DNA from: Atlantibacter sp032062175
GTDB lineage: Bacteria > Pseudomonadota > Gammaproteobacteria > Enterobacterales > Enterobacteriaceae
Length of the DNA: 64,000 nt
Direction: 5' to 3'
Assembly (NCBI RefSeq): GCF_032062175.1
Contig: NZ_DAMBQK010000014.1
Coordinates: 47,359-111,358, forward strand
Below are positions 25,714 through 33,986 of this stretch, piece by piece; position 1 is the first letter of the stretch, and each line of letters begins with the position of its first letter. The notes under the pieces are model-generated. The model ran no database searches. It was not told the DNA's origin and saw only the letters and a list, made by a program, of their open reading frames with translations. The position numbers were made by a program, and so were the translations under genes.

Positions 25714-27021
25714 TCAATCCTTTACGGTCACCGGCTCTCTGACGATGAACCAGTAACACAGCGCCGCACAGGCCGCGATAATCCCGCCGCTGGTGAATGC
25801 CAGGGCGTATGAACCCGTGACATCGGCGATAAGCCCGGTGACCAGCGGTGATAACGAACCGGCAAAGTAGCCGCCGAAGTTCTGAATACTGCCTACCGAG
25901 GCCACCATCGATGCAGGTGCCACATCGCCCGGCAATGCCCAACCGGTCGCGGACAGCGCGGACAGCAGCGCCATGGCGATAACCAGCAGCGTCAGGGTAG
26001 CGGCCAGGCTCTCTACCATCGGTATCGCGATAACGGCGACGCCAGCTAACAGCGCGGAAATACTGATGGTGACGCGCTTGGCTTTTAATGACTCTTTGAT
26101 GATGCTTTTGTCCACCAGCCATTTCGATACATAGCCACCGACAATTGCGCCGACGATGCCGCCGAAATAAGGAATACTGGCGTAGATACCTAATTCTTTA
26201 AACTGAATGTTCTGGGTCTTCATTAAATAGAGCGGCAGGAAGGTGGTGAAAATATTCATCATCCACACATAGCAGAACCAGCCTAAAATCATTCCCCAGA
26301 TGCAGCGGTATTTAAATAAACCGCCCCAGCTAATTTTCTCCGCTTCGCCGGTTAATTTCTCCGCCGTACCGCCGCCGCCTTCCTTAATATAATCCAGCTC
26401 TTCTTTGGTAATAGTCGGGTGCTTTTCCGGTTGATGGTAAGCAAAGATAAAGAACACCACGAACACCAAACCAATGGCACCGGCAATGTAGAACAGGGAA
26501 CGCCAGCCGAACGGCACAATAATCGCCACCAGGATTGGCGGAGCGATTGCCGGGCCCCATTTGGATGCGGCATCCCAGAAACCGGTCGCCAGCGCGCGCT
26601 CGCTTTTCGGGAACCACGAGGCGGTGATCTTCGCTGCGCCCGGCCAGCACGGGGCTTCCGTTATGCCGAGGATGCCGCGGGCAAAAATCAGCGTCATCAT
26701 GTTACTGCACGCGCCGGTCAGCATAGTCGCGCCGCTCCACAGCGCTACCGCCCAACCGTAGACCTTTTTCGGCCCGAAGCGGTCAACCAGGAAACCCGCA
26801 GGCAACTGGCACAGGGCGTAAATCAGCGCAAATACCGATCCTAATAAACCGATATCGGTATTCGATAAATTAAGATCTTTCATCATGTCCGGGGCAGCAA
26901 TAGATAAGCTGGCACGGTCGAGGTAGTTAATAATACCGCCAATTAATAACAGGAAAACAACGAACCAGCGCTTATTTCCTCGTTTTTTAGTTACTGCTCT
27001 TTCATTAACGATGGTGTTCAT
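25714..27021 (-). CDS. MFS transporter, anion:cation symporter family (sugar-acid type)
   Basis: 435 residues with 12 membrane helices. It resembles the ACS family of the major facilitator superfamily (DgoT, GudP, GarP), which import hexonates and hexarates with protons. The signature G-G-I-I-N-Y-L-D-R-A-S-L-S-I-A-A-P near residue 27, G-F-L-V-D-R-F-G-P-K-K loop near 75, and R-G-I-L-G-I-T-E-A-P-C-W-P-G near 115 are typical. It lies between the aldolase and the kinases with 46-bp and 38-bp gaps. Substrate is presumably a hexonate or deoxy-keto acid, by context. Confidence 0.88.
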   Translation of the reverse strand: MNTIVNERAVTKKRGNKRWFVVFLLLIGGIINYLDRASLSIAAPDMMKDLNLSNTDIGLLGSVFALIYALCQLPAGFLVDRFGPKKVYGWAVALWSGATMLTGACSNMMTLIFARGILGITEAPCWPGAAKITASWFPKSERALATGFWDAASKWGPAIAPPILVAIIVPFGWRSLFYIAGAIGLVFVVFFIFAYHQPEKHPTITKEELDYIKEGGGGTAEKLTGEAEKISWGGLFKYRCIWGMILGWFCYVWMMNIFTTFLPLYLMKTQNIQFKELGIYASIPYFGGIVGAIVGGYVSKWLVDKSIIKESLKAKRVTISISALLAGVAVIAIPMVESLAATLTLLVIAMALLSALSATGWALPGDVAPASMVASVGSIQNFGGYFAGSLSPLVTGLIADVTGSYALAFTSGGIIAACAALCYWFIVREPVTVKD

Positions 27022-27059
27022 AAAGCAGACCTTTTAATTATGTGTAGGGTACAAAGGAA

Positions 27060-28049
27060 TTAAATAATCTGTCGACGGCGCGCCATGGCAAATAATCCAG
27101 CACTGGAGAGGGAACGGCTGGACGGCGCGACGGTAATTTTCCCGGTAAACCACGAATCGTTATCAATTAAGGTGGCGAAGGCAAACTTCAGGGTATCTTT
27201 ACCGCACACCACCACGTGGGTATCCGGCGTCACGGTAAAGGCTTCGCTGTTTTTGACCGCCTGCAAATCATCCTGTAATACCGCGCCGAGCAGCACGTTG
27301 GCTTTCTGGTTTAGCGTTAAGTCGCTGAACATATCCAGCACACGAACCGAGAAGCAGGTGCGCGACAGGCCGGTTTGCAGACACTGATTCGCGCCCTGTA
27401 ACAGCGCCGGCGCGTCGATTTCCTGGGCAAATTGCAGATTGAGCGAACTGGCGAGAATGGTGTGACGGGTAATCACATCCAGTAACTCGCCGCCGATAGT
27501 GGTTACGCAACCTTCAATACGGTTATCGGCATCGATTTTAACGAACTTCGAGTGTGAACCCGGCAGGATAATTAACGCCGGGCCAGTAATGCCCAGGCTT
27601 GCCAGTACGCCAATTGCCTCGGTTTCTTCGCCGCGCATCATGTCCATCTGCTCGGCGTTTTCCAGCGTAACGGTGGATTTGTGATTGCGAATGCCCGGCA
27701 CAAACCAAATCGGCTCGTCGGTAATCGCCGGTAGACTGGCGCTAACCATGCCTTTCGCCAGTTCATTTAGCCCGGCGGGTGCCAGCAGATGTGGGATTTC
27801 ACACAGACCCACGTTGGATGTGATCATGCCCGCAGAGAGGTAAACCACTTTCTCCCCTGCCGGAATGTTTGCCTGGCTACGTGCTTCGTGAACGGCGTCG
27901 CTGACGCCTTTCATTAATATTTCAGTGCTGCCGGAAATCGCGGTATCACGCACGCCCACAGGACGGGCGGCTTCGGCAAGCAGGCGCTCGTCCTGCCAGG
28001 CACACACGCGGGTATTGGTGGTGCCGGTATCGATGGTAATGATGTACAT
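27060..28049 (-). CDS. 2-keto-3-deoxygalactonokinase-like kinase, paralogue A
   Basis: 329 residues from the ATG at 28049 (GAGAAAG upstream; the longer frame to 28109 runs into the neighbouring gene and is rejected). DgoK-like member of the ASKHA fold: phosphate-1 loop I-D-T-G-T-T-N-T-R-V near residue 5, the family motif M-R-G-E-E-T near 148, and P-G-S-H-S-K-F-V near 175 in place of DgoK's P-G-T-H-C-K-W-V. It is adjacent to a second kinase of the same family, with a 19-bp gap. It could phosphorylate a 2-keto-3-deoxy sugar acid for the operon's aldolase. Confidence 0.8.
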   Translation of the reverse strand: MYIITIDTGTTNTRVCAWQDERLLAEAARPVGVRDTAISGSTEILMKGVSDAVHEARSQANIPAGEKVVYLSAGMITSNVGLCEIPHLLAPAGLNELAKGMVSASLPAITDEPIWFVPGIRNHKSTVTLENAEQMDMMRGEETEAIGVLASLGITGPALIILPGSHSKFVKIDADNRIEGCVTTIGGELLDVITRHTILASSLNLQFAQEIDAPALLQGANQCLQTGLSRTCFSVRVLDMFSDLTLNQKANVLLGAVLQDDLQAVKNSEAFTVTPDTHVVVCGKDTLKFAFATLIDNDSWFTGKITVAPSSRSLSSAGLFAMARRRQII

Positions 28050-28068
28050 ATCTTTCTCGCTCTTCTTA

Positions 28069-29085
28069 TCACTGTAGGGTGCGAAGAATATTGGCAATCG
28101 CGCTGGCACCGGTAATGGCTAGCCTGTCTATTTGCTCTTCGTCGGAAATAATGCGTAATGGGTTATCAATATTTAACTGCTGCTGGATCACGTGCTGATA
28201 AATTTCACAGCGCTTAGCGTTACCGATTAAGAAAATATCGCCGTCGAAATTAAACCCTTGCTCCCTGGCGTCGGCGAATAATTTGATATCGTCGCCTGCC
28301 ATGGCGCTATCGAGGAATAATTTGCGCTGGGCAGCCGTGGTCGGGAATGAGAATTGTAAAAAGCGCGTCATTAATACCGTGCGCAGTAATCCGCTTTCCG
28401 CTACAGAACGGCAGGCGGCGTCAATAATTAGCGGATCGACTTCGCTTTCCGCCTCTTCTGGCGATGTCGCGACGCTGGAAGAGACAAATGTCTGCTTCAG
28501 GATCGCCGCATATACCTGGCCGCTGAGCGAGGTAATACTGCCGGCGATTTGCCCCTGCTCATTGATCGAAATAAGCTTGGTGGTGGAGCCTAATTCAATC
28601 AGCGTGCAGGGCAAGCGCGGCTGGTAACCCAGCATTACGCCTGCCGCCTGGGTTTCTTCACCGCGCATTAAATCGATGCCGCGCAGGTTTTTCCAGGATG
28701 GCGTGGTCTGGTTTTTAATCCCGGGGATCAGCATCACCGGGATATCCAGCGCCAGCAGTTCGTTTTCCGCGAACGCCACCGTGTGCCGCGCCAGTTCTTC
28801 AATACTGGCCGGGGCGACGCGGTGTGGAATTTCATGCAGGCCCAGGTTTGAGGTAATCATTCCCGAGGCGATAATAAATTGAATATCCTGTTGAGATTTT
28901 CCGTTTCTCGCCAGTAATTGTTTGACGCCTTCCGCCATGGCCTGGCGCAATACTTCATTACTGCCGTGGGTAAGGGTGGAATTTACCCCTTCGGTAATCA
29001 TCTCTTTATCGACAATGGCGCTGCCTGCAAATTCCAGCAAATAAATACGCGTTGCTGACGATCCTGAATCAATAACAACAAACAT
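28069..29085 (-). CDS. 2-keto-3-deoxygalactonokinase-like kinase, paralogue B
   Basis: 338 residues from ATG at 29085 (AAGGAG five bases upstream; the GTG at 29091 overlaps that site and is rejected). Same family as paralogue A: phosphate loop I-D-S-G-S-S-A-T-R-I, motif M-R-G-E-E-T near 150, then I-E-L-G-S-T-T-K-L-I, where A and DgoK have P-G-x-H-x-K. The loss of this histidine segment suggests altered substrate or a non-catalytic partner role. Both proteins also share M-I-T-S-N-L/V-G-L-x-E-I-P-H. Two such kinases side by side is unusual; a heteromer is possible. Confidence 0.78.
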   Translation of the reverse strand: MFVVIDSGSSATRIYLLEFAGSAIVDKEMITEGVNSTLTHGSNEVLRQAMAEGVKQLLARNGKSQQDIQFIIASGMITSNLGLHEIPHRVAPASIEELARHTVAFAENELLALDIPVMLIPGIKNQTTPSWKNLRGIDLMRGEETQAAGVMLGYQPRLPCTLIELGSTTKLISINEQGQIAGSITSLSGQVYAAILKQTFVSSSVATSPEEAESEVDPLIIDAACRSVAESGLLRTVLMTRFLQFSFPTTAAQRKLFLDSAMAGDDIKLFADAREQGFNFDGDIFLIGNAKRCEIYQHVIQQQLNIDNPLRIISDEEQIDRLAITGASAIANILRTLQ

Positions 29086-29129
29086 ATTCACTCCTTTTTA
29101 AAAATTCCGTTCGCGGTTTGCCGGGTTGA

Positions 29130-30284
29130 TTACAGGCTGCGCTGCAAAATATCACGCAGAGTTTGGGCATCCGGTACGCGCGGGTTATTTTCCAGCACCA
29201 CTTTCATGGTGGTTTGCACGTTATTGATGATCCAGTCGAAGTGCTCTTCTTTCACGCCCAGTTCGGTGAGCGATGGCAGCATGTTGACGGATTTCAGGAA
29301 GTCGGTGACCGCTTTAACGCTGCTGTACGCGGCTTCTTCGGTGTTCATATCCCGGGTATCCACGCCCATTGCTGCTGCGATAGCGGCGAATTTTTCCGGC
29401 GCGGCCGACCAGGTGTACTCCATAAAGGCCGGATACACGGCGGCGATCCCTTCAGCATGAACCACATCCAGCAGGCCGCCCATCGGGTGTTGCAGCGCAT
29501 GCGGAAGCGTAGTGCCCGCACAGTCGATAGCCATACCGGCCAGGGTGCTGGCAAACGTCACCTGTTCCCAGGCGGCCAGGTCGGTCACGTCGGCATAAAC
29601 GCGCGGCAGGTTTTTCGCCAGCAGCGTGATGGCGCGCAGGGACAGCATTTCGCTGAAAGGATGGGCATTGCGGGAAATATAGGATTCCAGCGCATGGAAC
29701 AGCACGTCTGCGCCCGGCCCGGCAATCACGCGCTTCGGCAGAGTGAGCATCAGCTCGGGGTCGACGATAGAGGCCACCGGATAAATCAGCGGGTTAACCA
29801 GGCCTTTTTTGTCGTGGGTTTCCGGGTTAGTGAACACGGCGGTACGGTTGGCTTCACTGCCCGTGCCTGCGGTGGTCGGCACCAGGATGATCGGCAGGGC
29901 ATGCTGCGCCTGTTTTTTACCGAACACGTAATCCCAGATGCTGCCTTCGTTCAGGGCGCAAAATGCGATGCCTTTCGCCATATCCATGGCGCTGCCGCCG
30001 CCGATACCGATCACCAGATCGCAGTTTTCCTGCTGCGCCATGCTTGCGCCCGCTTCAACCAGAGTGGAGAGCGGGTTCTGCATAAATTCGTCATACACCG
30101 CGTAAGCCATGCCTGCGGCGGTTAACGCTTCCTGAGCGCGCGCCAGTTGCCCGGTAGGCTTGGTGCTGTCGGACACCACCAGCAGCGCTTTCTTACCGTA
30201 TTGCTGGGCAATGTTGCCGAGTTGACCAAATTTGCCAGGACCAACGTGTAGCTTAACCGGGTTATTGAAAATGAAATCGGTCAT
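29130..30284 (-). CDS. iron-containing alcohol dehydrogenase
   Basis: 384 residues from ATG at 30284 with AAAGGA upstream (the frame opens at 30317, without support). Group III Fe-dependent dehydrogenase: the NAD(P)-binding G-G-G-S-A-M-D-M-A-K-G motif near residue 95, P-T-T-A-G-T-G-S-E-A near 135, and metal ligands in D-V-L-F-H-A-L-E, H-A-L-Q-H-P-M-G-G and the conserved H-A-E-G. It is the promoter-proximal gene of the operon with kinases, transporter and aldolase, so it probably makes or removes an aldehyde/alcohol in the same pathway. The exact substrate is unknown. Confidence 0.87.
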   Translation of the reverse strand: MTDFIFNNPVKLHVGPGKFGQLGNIAQQYGKKALLVVSDSTKPTGQLARAQEALTAAGMAYAVYDEFMQNPLSTLVEAGASMAQQENCDLVIGIGGGSAMDMAKGIAFCALNEGSIWDYVFGKKQAQHALPIILVPTTAGTGSEANRTAVFTNPETHDKKGLVNPLIYPVASIVDPELMLTLPKRVIAGPGADVLFHALESYISRNAHPFSEMLSLRAITLLAKNLPRVYADVTDLAAWEQVTFASTLAGMAIDCAGTTLPHALQHPMGGLLDVVHAEGIAAVYPAFMEYTWSAAPEKFAAIAAAMGVDTRDMNTEEAAYSSVKAVTDFLKSVNMLPSLTELGVKEEHFDWIINNVQTTMKVVLENNPRVPDAQTLRDILQRSL

Positions 30285-30928
30285 TCTGTATTCCTTTTGT
30301 TCGTATATGCGGACCATGTTCGGATATGTGATTATTATGGGATGCTTTTTGTTCGCGACACAACCTGTTTTGTCTGAACAATGAGCGGAATCACATTTTT
30401 TTCTGTAAAGAAGCGGCCCGGCGCTTTTTAGGAATAGTCCTCAGCCTTTCTGCGAGGGTTAAAAACTCCGACCCAGGGAGGCAGCAATAACAAAGTAATG
30501 GCTGACGGTAATGTATTGATGAATCAACAAGATAATATTTACGCCTCTCTATTATTTAACGTAAATAATAAATTCTTCGCGCTTCGTTAAGGTTAAAAAC
30601 CCTACTGATAGTAGATGTTTATAATGTAGGAAATATAAAATTGACAAACTTACGCATGAGAACTAGTTAGCCGATAATAATCACTCACTATTGAGAGGTT
30701 ATTAAATAAATGCGCTTAAATTATGCAAATTAAAACTACAACAGTATGATATTTATAGATTTAGTTATCAATCAATCATATGAGTAATATTATTCACCAG
30801 AAATATATGATACACCTTGTCACTTATTAAATATATTTTTAATAAACAATCGGCCTTTTGTCGTATTCATAAAACTTTCTTACACTGATTTATACGTCGT
30901 CCGGCGTGTAATTCAGTGGAGTATTGTT
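30285..30928. other. long AT-rich divergent intergenic region
   Basis: 644 bp between the dehydrogenase operon (minus) and the lipoprotein gene (plus). It must hold both promoters. A TATAAT lies at 30620-30625 and a TTGACA at 30641-30646, but neither has a well-spaced partner, so I call neither. The right-hand half is very AT-rich, contrasting with the GC-rich lipoprotein gene. A GGAG ribosome-binding site precedes 30929. No gene seen. Confidence 0.5.
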
Positions 30929-32212
30929 ATGAAATCTAATAACACCAACCACAAAAGCATGATTGCTTTGGCGGTACTGCTTGCATTATCTCTTTCCGCC
31001 TGCAGTGGAAGCGGGGGCGGCTCTCATTCAACAGCCAAAAATAATCCAGCCACAGAATCCGGCAGTGCCGCGGGTGGAGATGGCTCAGGTAGTGGTTCCG
31101 GTAGTGGTACCGATACGGCTAATAACGGCGGTACCGGAACGGGCGGTGGAACGGGTACAGGGAGCGGTACAGGCACTGGCAGCGGCAGCGGTACAGGCGG
31201 CGGCAGCGGCAGCGGTACAGGCGGCGGCAGCGGCGGTGAGGGTTCGGGCGGCGGCTCAGGCGGTGATGGTACTGGCGGAGGCAGCAGCGGCACGACCTCT
31301 ACCGCGCTCAATAACATACTCGGTGATGTAGGAAGCGCAGGTTCCGGCGTCGGCACCACGCTTTCTGATTTAGGCAGTCAAATCCCCACCAGCAACCCTG
31401 TGACGTCGACCGTCTCCACGACTGTCAGCGGCGTGGGTAGCTCGGTCAGCACCCTGAGCACCGGCATTACTACCGGCGTGGGTGATACCAGTAACCCGAA
31501 TGGCGTCGGGACCACGGTACAGGGCGTAACCAGCACCGTCAGCGGGTTGGGCACGACCGTATCGGGCGTGGGCACCCAGCTCGCCAGCACCACCAGCGGA
31601 ACGCCGATAAGCGGGGCCACCGGGCTGGTGGGTACGGTGGTGGATAACACCGGCCAGGTTGTGACTGGCGTCGGCAATAATCTGACCTCCACCGTGCAAA
31701 GCAAGGGTGTCACCCAACTGACGACTGGCACAACCACGGCGCTGAATAATACCGCCAGCGGCGTGCAGGGCATCACCCAGCAGGTAGGCGGCGCAACGGG
31801 ATTAGGCACGCCGGTGAATAATCTGCTGACCAATGTCGGCACGGCGGTCAGCGGCGTAGGTTCGCAGGTCGGCACCTCTACGCCAGCGCTAACTGGCGTG
31901 GGTCAGATTGTCCAGAATACCGGGCAAGTGGTGACCGATGCGGGCGGCCTGGTGAAACCCACTGCGCCCACCAGCGGTGATAGCGGAACGGCAGCCGGCA
32001 GCATTACCGCCGATGCTAACGTGAATGCCGGAAACGGCGGGCTACTCGCCAACGTGGGCACCACCGTCAACGGTGTGACGTCTGGCCTGACCGCTGGCCT
32101 GAACGCCAATGTCACCACCACCTCAACAGGCAGTGAAACCACCCAGGCTACCGGGCCCATCACCAGCCTGACCAATACACTCGGCGGCATCCTGAAACCT
32201 AAGTCGCAATAA
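30929..32212 (+). CDS. Gly/Ser-rich outer-membrane lipoprotein, putative TpsB partner
   Basis: 427 residues. A lipoprotein signal peptide ends in L22-S23-A24-C25; Ser follows the lipidated Cys, so outer-membrane sorting is expected. Residues about 45-125 are almost purely Gly, Ser and Thr (G-S-G-S-G-T-G-T-type, not Gly-X-Y collagen). Residues about 130-410 are degenerate repeats built on T-V-S-G-V-G-x-x-V and V-x-x-T-G-Q-V-V-T-x-V-G, likely beta- or coiled-structured. No TPS (haemagg_act) domain, no cysteine besides C25, few aromatics or charges. It is followed after 60 bp by an FhaC-like transporter, so secretion or surface display by that protein is the likely job. Similar proteins are sometimes auto-named collagen-like; I do not recognise a characterised one. 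Confidence 0.8.
   Translation: MKSNNTNHKSMIALAVLLALSLSACSGSGGGSHSTAKNNPATESGSAAGGDGSGSGSGSGTDTANNGGTGTGGGTGTGSGTGTGSGSGTGGGSGSGTGGGSGGEGSGGGSGGDGTGGGSSGTTSTALNNILGDVGSAGSGVGTTLSDLGSQIPTSNPVTSTVSTTVSGVGSSVSTLSTGITTGVGDTSNPNGVGTTVQGVTSTVSGLGTTVSGVGTQLASTTSGTPISGATGLVGTVVDNTGQVVTGVGNNLTSTVQSKGVTQLTTGTTTALNNTASGVQGITQQVGGATGLGTPVNNLLTNVGTAVSGVGSQVGTSTPALTGVGQIVQNTGQVVTDAGGLVKPTAPTSGDSGTAAGSITADANVNAGNGGLLANVGTTVNGVTSGLTAGLNANVTTTSTGSETTQATGPITSLTNTLGGILKPKSQ
31082..31290 (+). repeat. low-complexity GGC/AGC/ACC-type tandem repeat inside lipoprotein gene
   Basis: Imperfect tandem repeats of units like GGCAGCGGCAGCGGTACAGGC encode the Gly-Ser-Thr tract. The clearest copies are at 31184-31240. Such tracts expand and contract by slippage in whole codons. 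Confidence 0.75.
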
Positions 32213-32219
32213 GCCAGCC

Positions 32220-32242
32220 CGTGCTCCCGTCAAGGGAGCACG
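32220..32242 (+). terminator. hairpin between lipoprotein and tpsB genes
   Basis: CGTGCTCCC pairs with GGGAGCACG around five bases, a few bases after the lipoprotein stop. With only a short T-run it may attenuate, giving more lipoprotein than transporter. Confidence 0.5.
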
Positions 32243-32272
32243 CTTTCCAGCCGTTTCAGAAGGGATTGCATC

Positions 32273-33985
32273 ATGAAACTGCCCTTATTTTGTGCGCTGT
32301 GGGGAATATTCGGGACGGCGATGGCGGATACCCTGCCCGCGTTAATCGACCCGGATAACCCGGCAATGCCTGCGCGAAGCGTTTCCGGCCCCGAAACGAC
32401 CCAGAACCCGGCATCGCGTATTCGCGTGACCGAGCCGGTACGTAAATACACGCCGGATACGCCAATTCAGGTCCGCCATATTCAGTTTGTCGGCGGAACA
32501 CGTTATCCCCTGAAATCGTTACTTGAGCCCTTTCGTCCTTACGCCGGGAAAACCGTGCCGTTAAAAACCCTTGTTAAACTGGCTAACGACATCACGGCGC
32601 GTTATCAGACGGATGGTTTTCCGCTCTCCTACGCCTGGCTGCCTGACGACAACTTTCACAACGGCACCATTAAAATCGTGCTGGTGGAAGGCTATGTCGC
32701 CCACAGCAATATCAACAGCGATAACCCAAAAACCGCCGAGCGGCTGAAGCGGTTATCGGAAATCATCATGGCGGAGAAGCCGCTCAGCGCCGAACGCTTT
32801 GAGCGTTACAGCCTGTTAATGACCCGCACGCCAGATACCAAAGTTGAAGCCAATGCCCAACTGCCTAAAAATATCTACGGCGCGGCGGTGATGCAGGTAG
32901 ACGCAAAGCAGCCGCGCATCTGGGATCTCTCATCAACGCTGGATACCCGCAAAGGGCAGAATCTGGCGTTTGTGAATGGTTCGCTAAGCAACCTGACCCG
33001 TTATGGTGACCGCCTGGGTGTGGCCACATTAATTCCGCTGGACGATGAGTCAAAGAAAACCTATATCGGCCTCAACTATCAGCAGTTTCTCAACGACGAC
33101 GGGCTGAGCATGCAGTTAAAAGGCAGCTACTATCGCGACGATCCAAAAGATTATACGCCGCTGCTGTCGCTGCCGCAGGACATTACCATTGATGTGCATA
33201 ACACCTCGACGCAGTACAACGGCGGCGTGAATTTCAGCTACCCGCTGGTACTGGAGCGGAAAAAACAGATCGGCCTGACGGGCGGGATGGATTACACCGA
33301 TAAGCGCAACGACTACAGCCTGCGGGCGCGCGGCTTCGGGCAAACGCTGGATTTGCCGTCCCAGAATCAGCATGTGCGCTACCCGGCGCTGGAATTTGGC
33401 ATCAACGGCTACCGCGAGTTTGAAAAAGTGAGCGGCAGCGGCAGCATTACGATACGTCAGGGAATGGATGCGCTGGGCGCGGATGCAGCGCCGTCGCTGG
33501 GCACGGACGTGGATTTCACACTCTGGAAAGGCCGGGTAGACGGCGCATGGAGGGTAGCGGAAAACTGGCGGCTCTCCACGGCGCTGGACGGCAACTGGAC
33601 CGATAACGACCTCCCGGAACCGGAGCGCGTTAACTATGGCGCACAGCGGTTTGGACGCGGCTATCAGGATGGCGAGGCGACGGGCGATTATGGCTACGGC
33701 GGCCAGCTTGAGCTGCGTTATCTGCATATGCGCCCGGAAAGTAAATGGCTCTCTACCGTTCAGCCGTATCTATTAGCGGATGCGGCGCGCACCGGGTTTA
33801 ATCAGCCGGGCTATCACCATCCCAAACTGGCTTCTGTCGCGGGTGGGGTGATGTTAGGCGATATGCGGCATTACGGCTTAACGCTGGAAGCCGCCCGTCC
33901 GGTGGGCGACAAACCGTCCGACGCCAGCCGCCGCGACTGGCGCTTCAGCCTGACGGTGACGTGGAATTTTAATGATTTACGGTGA
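32273..33985 (+). CDS. ShlB/FhaC/HecB family outer-membrane transporter (TpsB)
   Basis: 570 residues. Signal peptide (cleavage near T-A-M-A-D, about 18), a linker, POTRA domains (I-Q-V-R-H-I-Q-F-V-G-G near 65 and the G-T-I-K-I-V-L-V-E-G-Y segment near 140), then a 16-strand barrel ending in an aromatic-rich strand (FSLTVTWNFNDLR). The Omp85/TpsB L6 motif is seen as G-R-G-Y-Q-D-G-E near 462. TpsB proteins secrete a TpsA partner across the outer membrane. The only partner candidate here is the upstream lipoprotein, which lacks a TPS domain. The gene ends 1 bp from the convergent csqR stop. Confidence 0.88.
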   Translation: MKLPLFCALWGIFGTAMADTLPALIDPDNPAMPARSVSGPETTQNPASRIRVTEPVRKYTPDTPIQVRHIQFVGGTRYPLKSLLEPFRPYAGKTVPLKTLVKLANDITARYQTDGFPLSYAWLPDDNFHNGTIKIVLVEGYVAHSNINSDNPKTAERLKRLSEIIMAEKPLSAERFERYSLLMTRTPDTKVEANAQLPKNIYGAAVMQVDAKQPRIWDLSSTLDTRKGQNLAFVNGSLSNLTRYGDRLGVATLIPLDDESKKTYIGLNYQQFLNDDGLSMQLKGSYYRDDPKDYTPLLSLPQDITIDVHNTSTQYNGGVNFSYPLVLERKKQIGLTGGMDYTDKRNDYSLRARGFGQTLDLPSQNQHVRYPALEFGINGYREFEKVSGSGSITIRQGMDALGADAAPSLGTDVDFTLWKGRVDGAWRVAENWRLSTALDGNWTDNDLPEPERVNYGAQRFGRGYQDGEATGDYGYGGQLELRYLHMRPESKWLSTVQPYLLADAARTGFNQPGYHHPKLASVAGGVMLGDMRHYGLTLEAARPVGDKPSDASRRDWRFSLTVTWNFNDLR

Positions 33986-33986
33986 G

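Noticed and set aside
31024..31875. Long Pro/Val-rich open frames on the minus strand opposite the lipoprotein gene
   Set aside because: They are the complement of Gly/Ser/Thr repeats, which read as Pro/Leu/Val-rich frames without stops; no ribosome-binding site or family resemblance.
30929..32212. Calling the lipoprotein a collagen-like triple-helix protein
   Set aside because: The Gly tract alternates Gly with Ser/Thr at every second residue rather than Gly-X-Y, and has no proline pattern.
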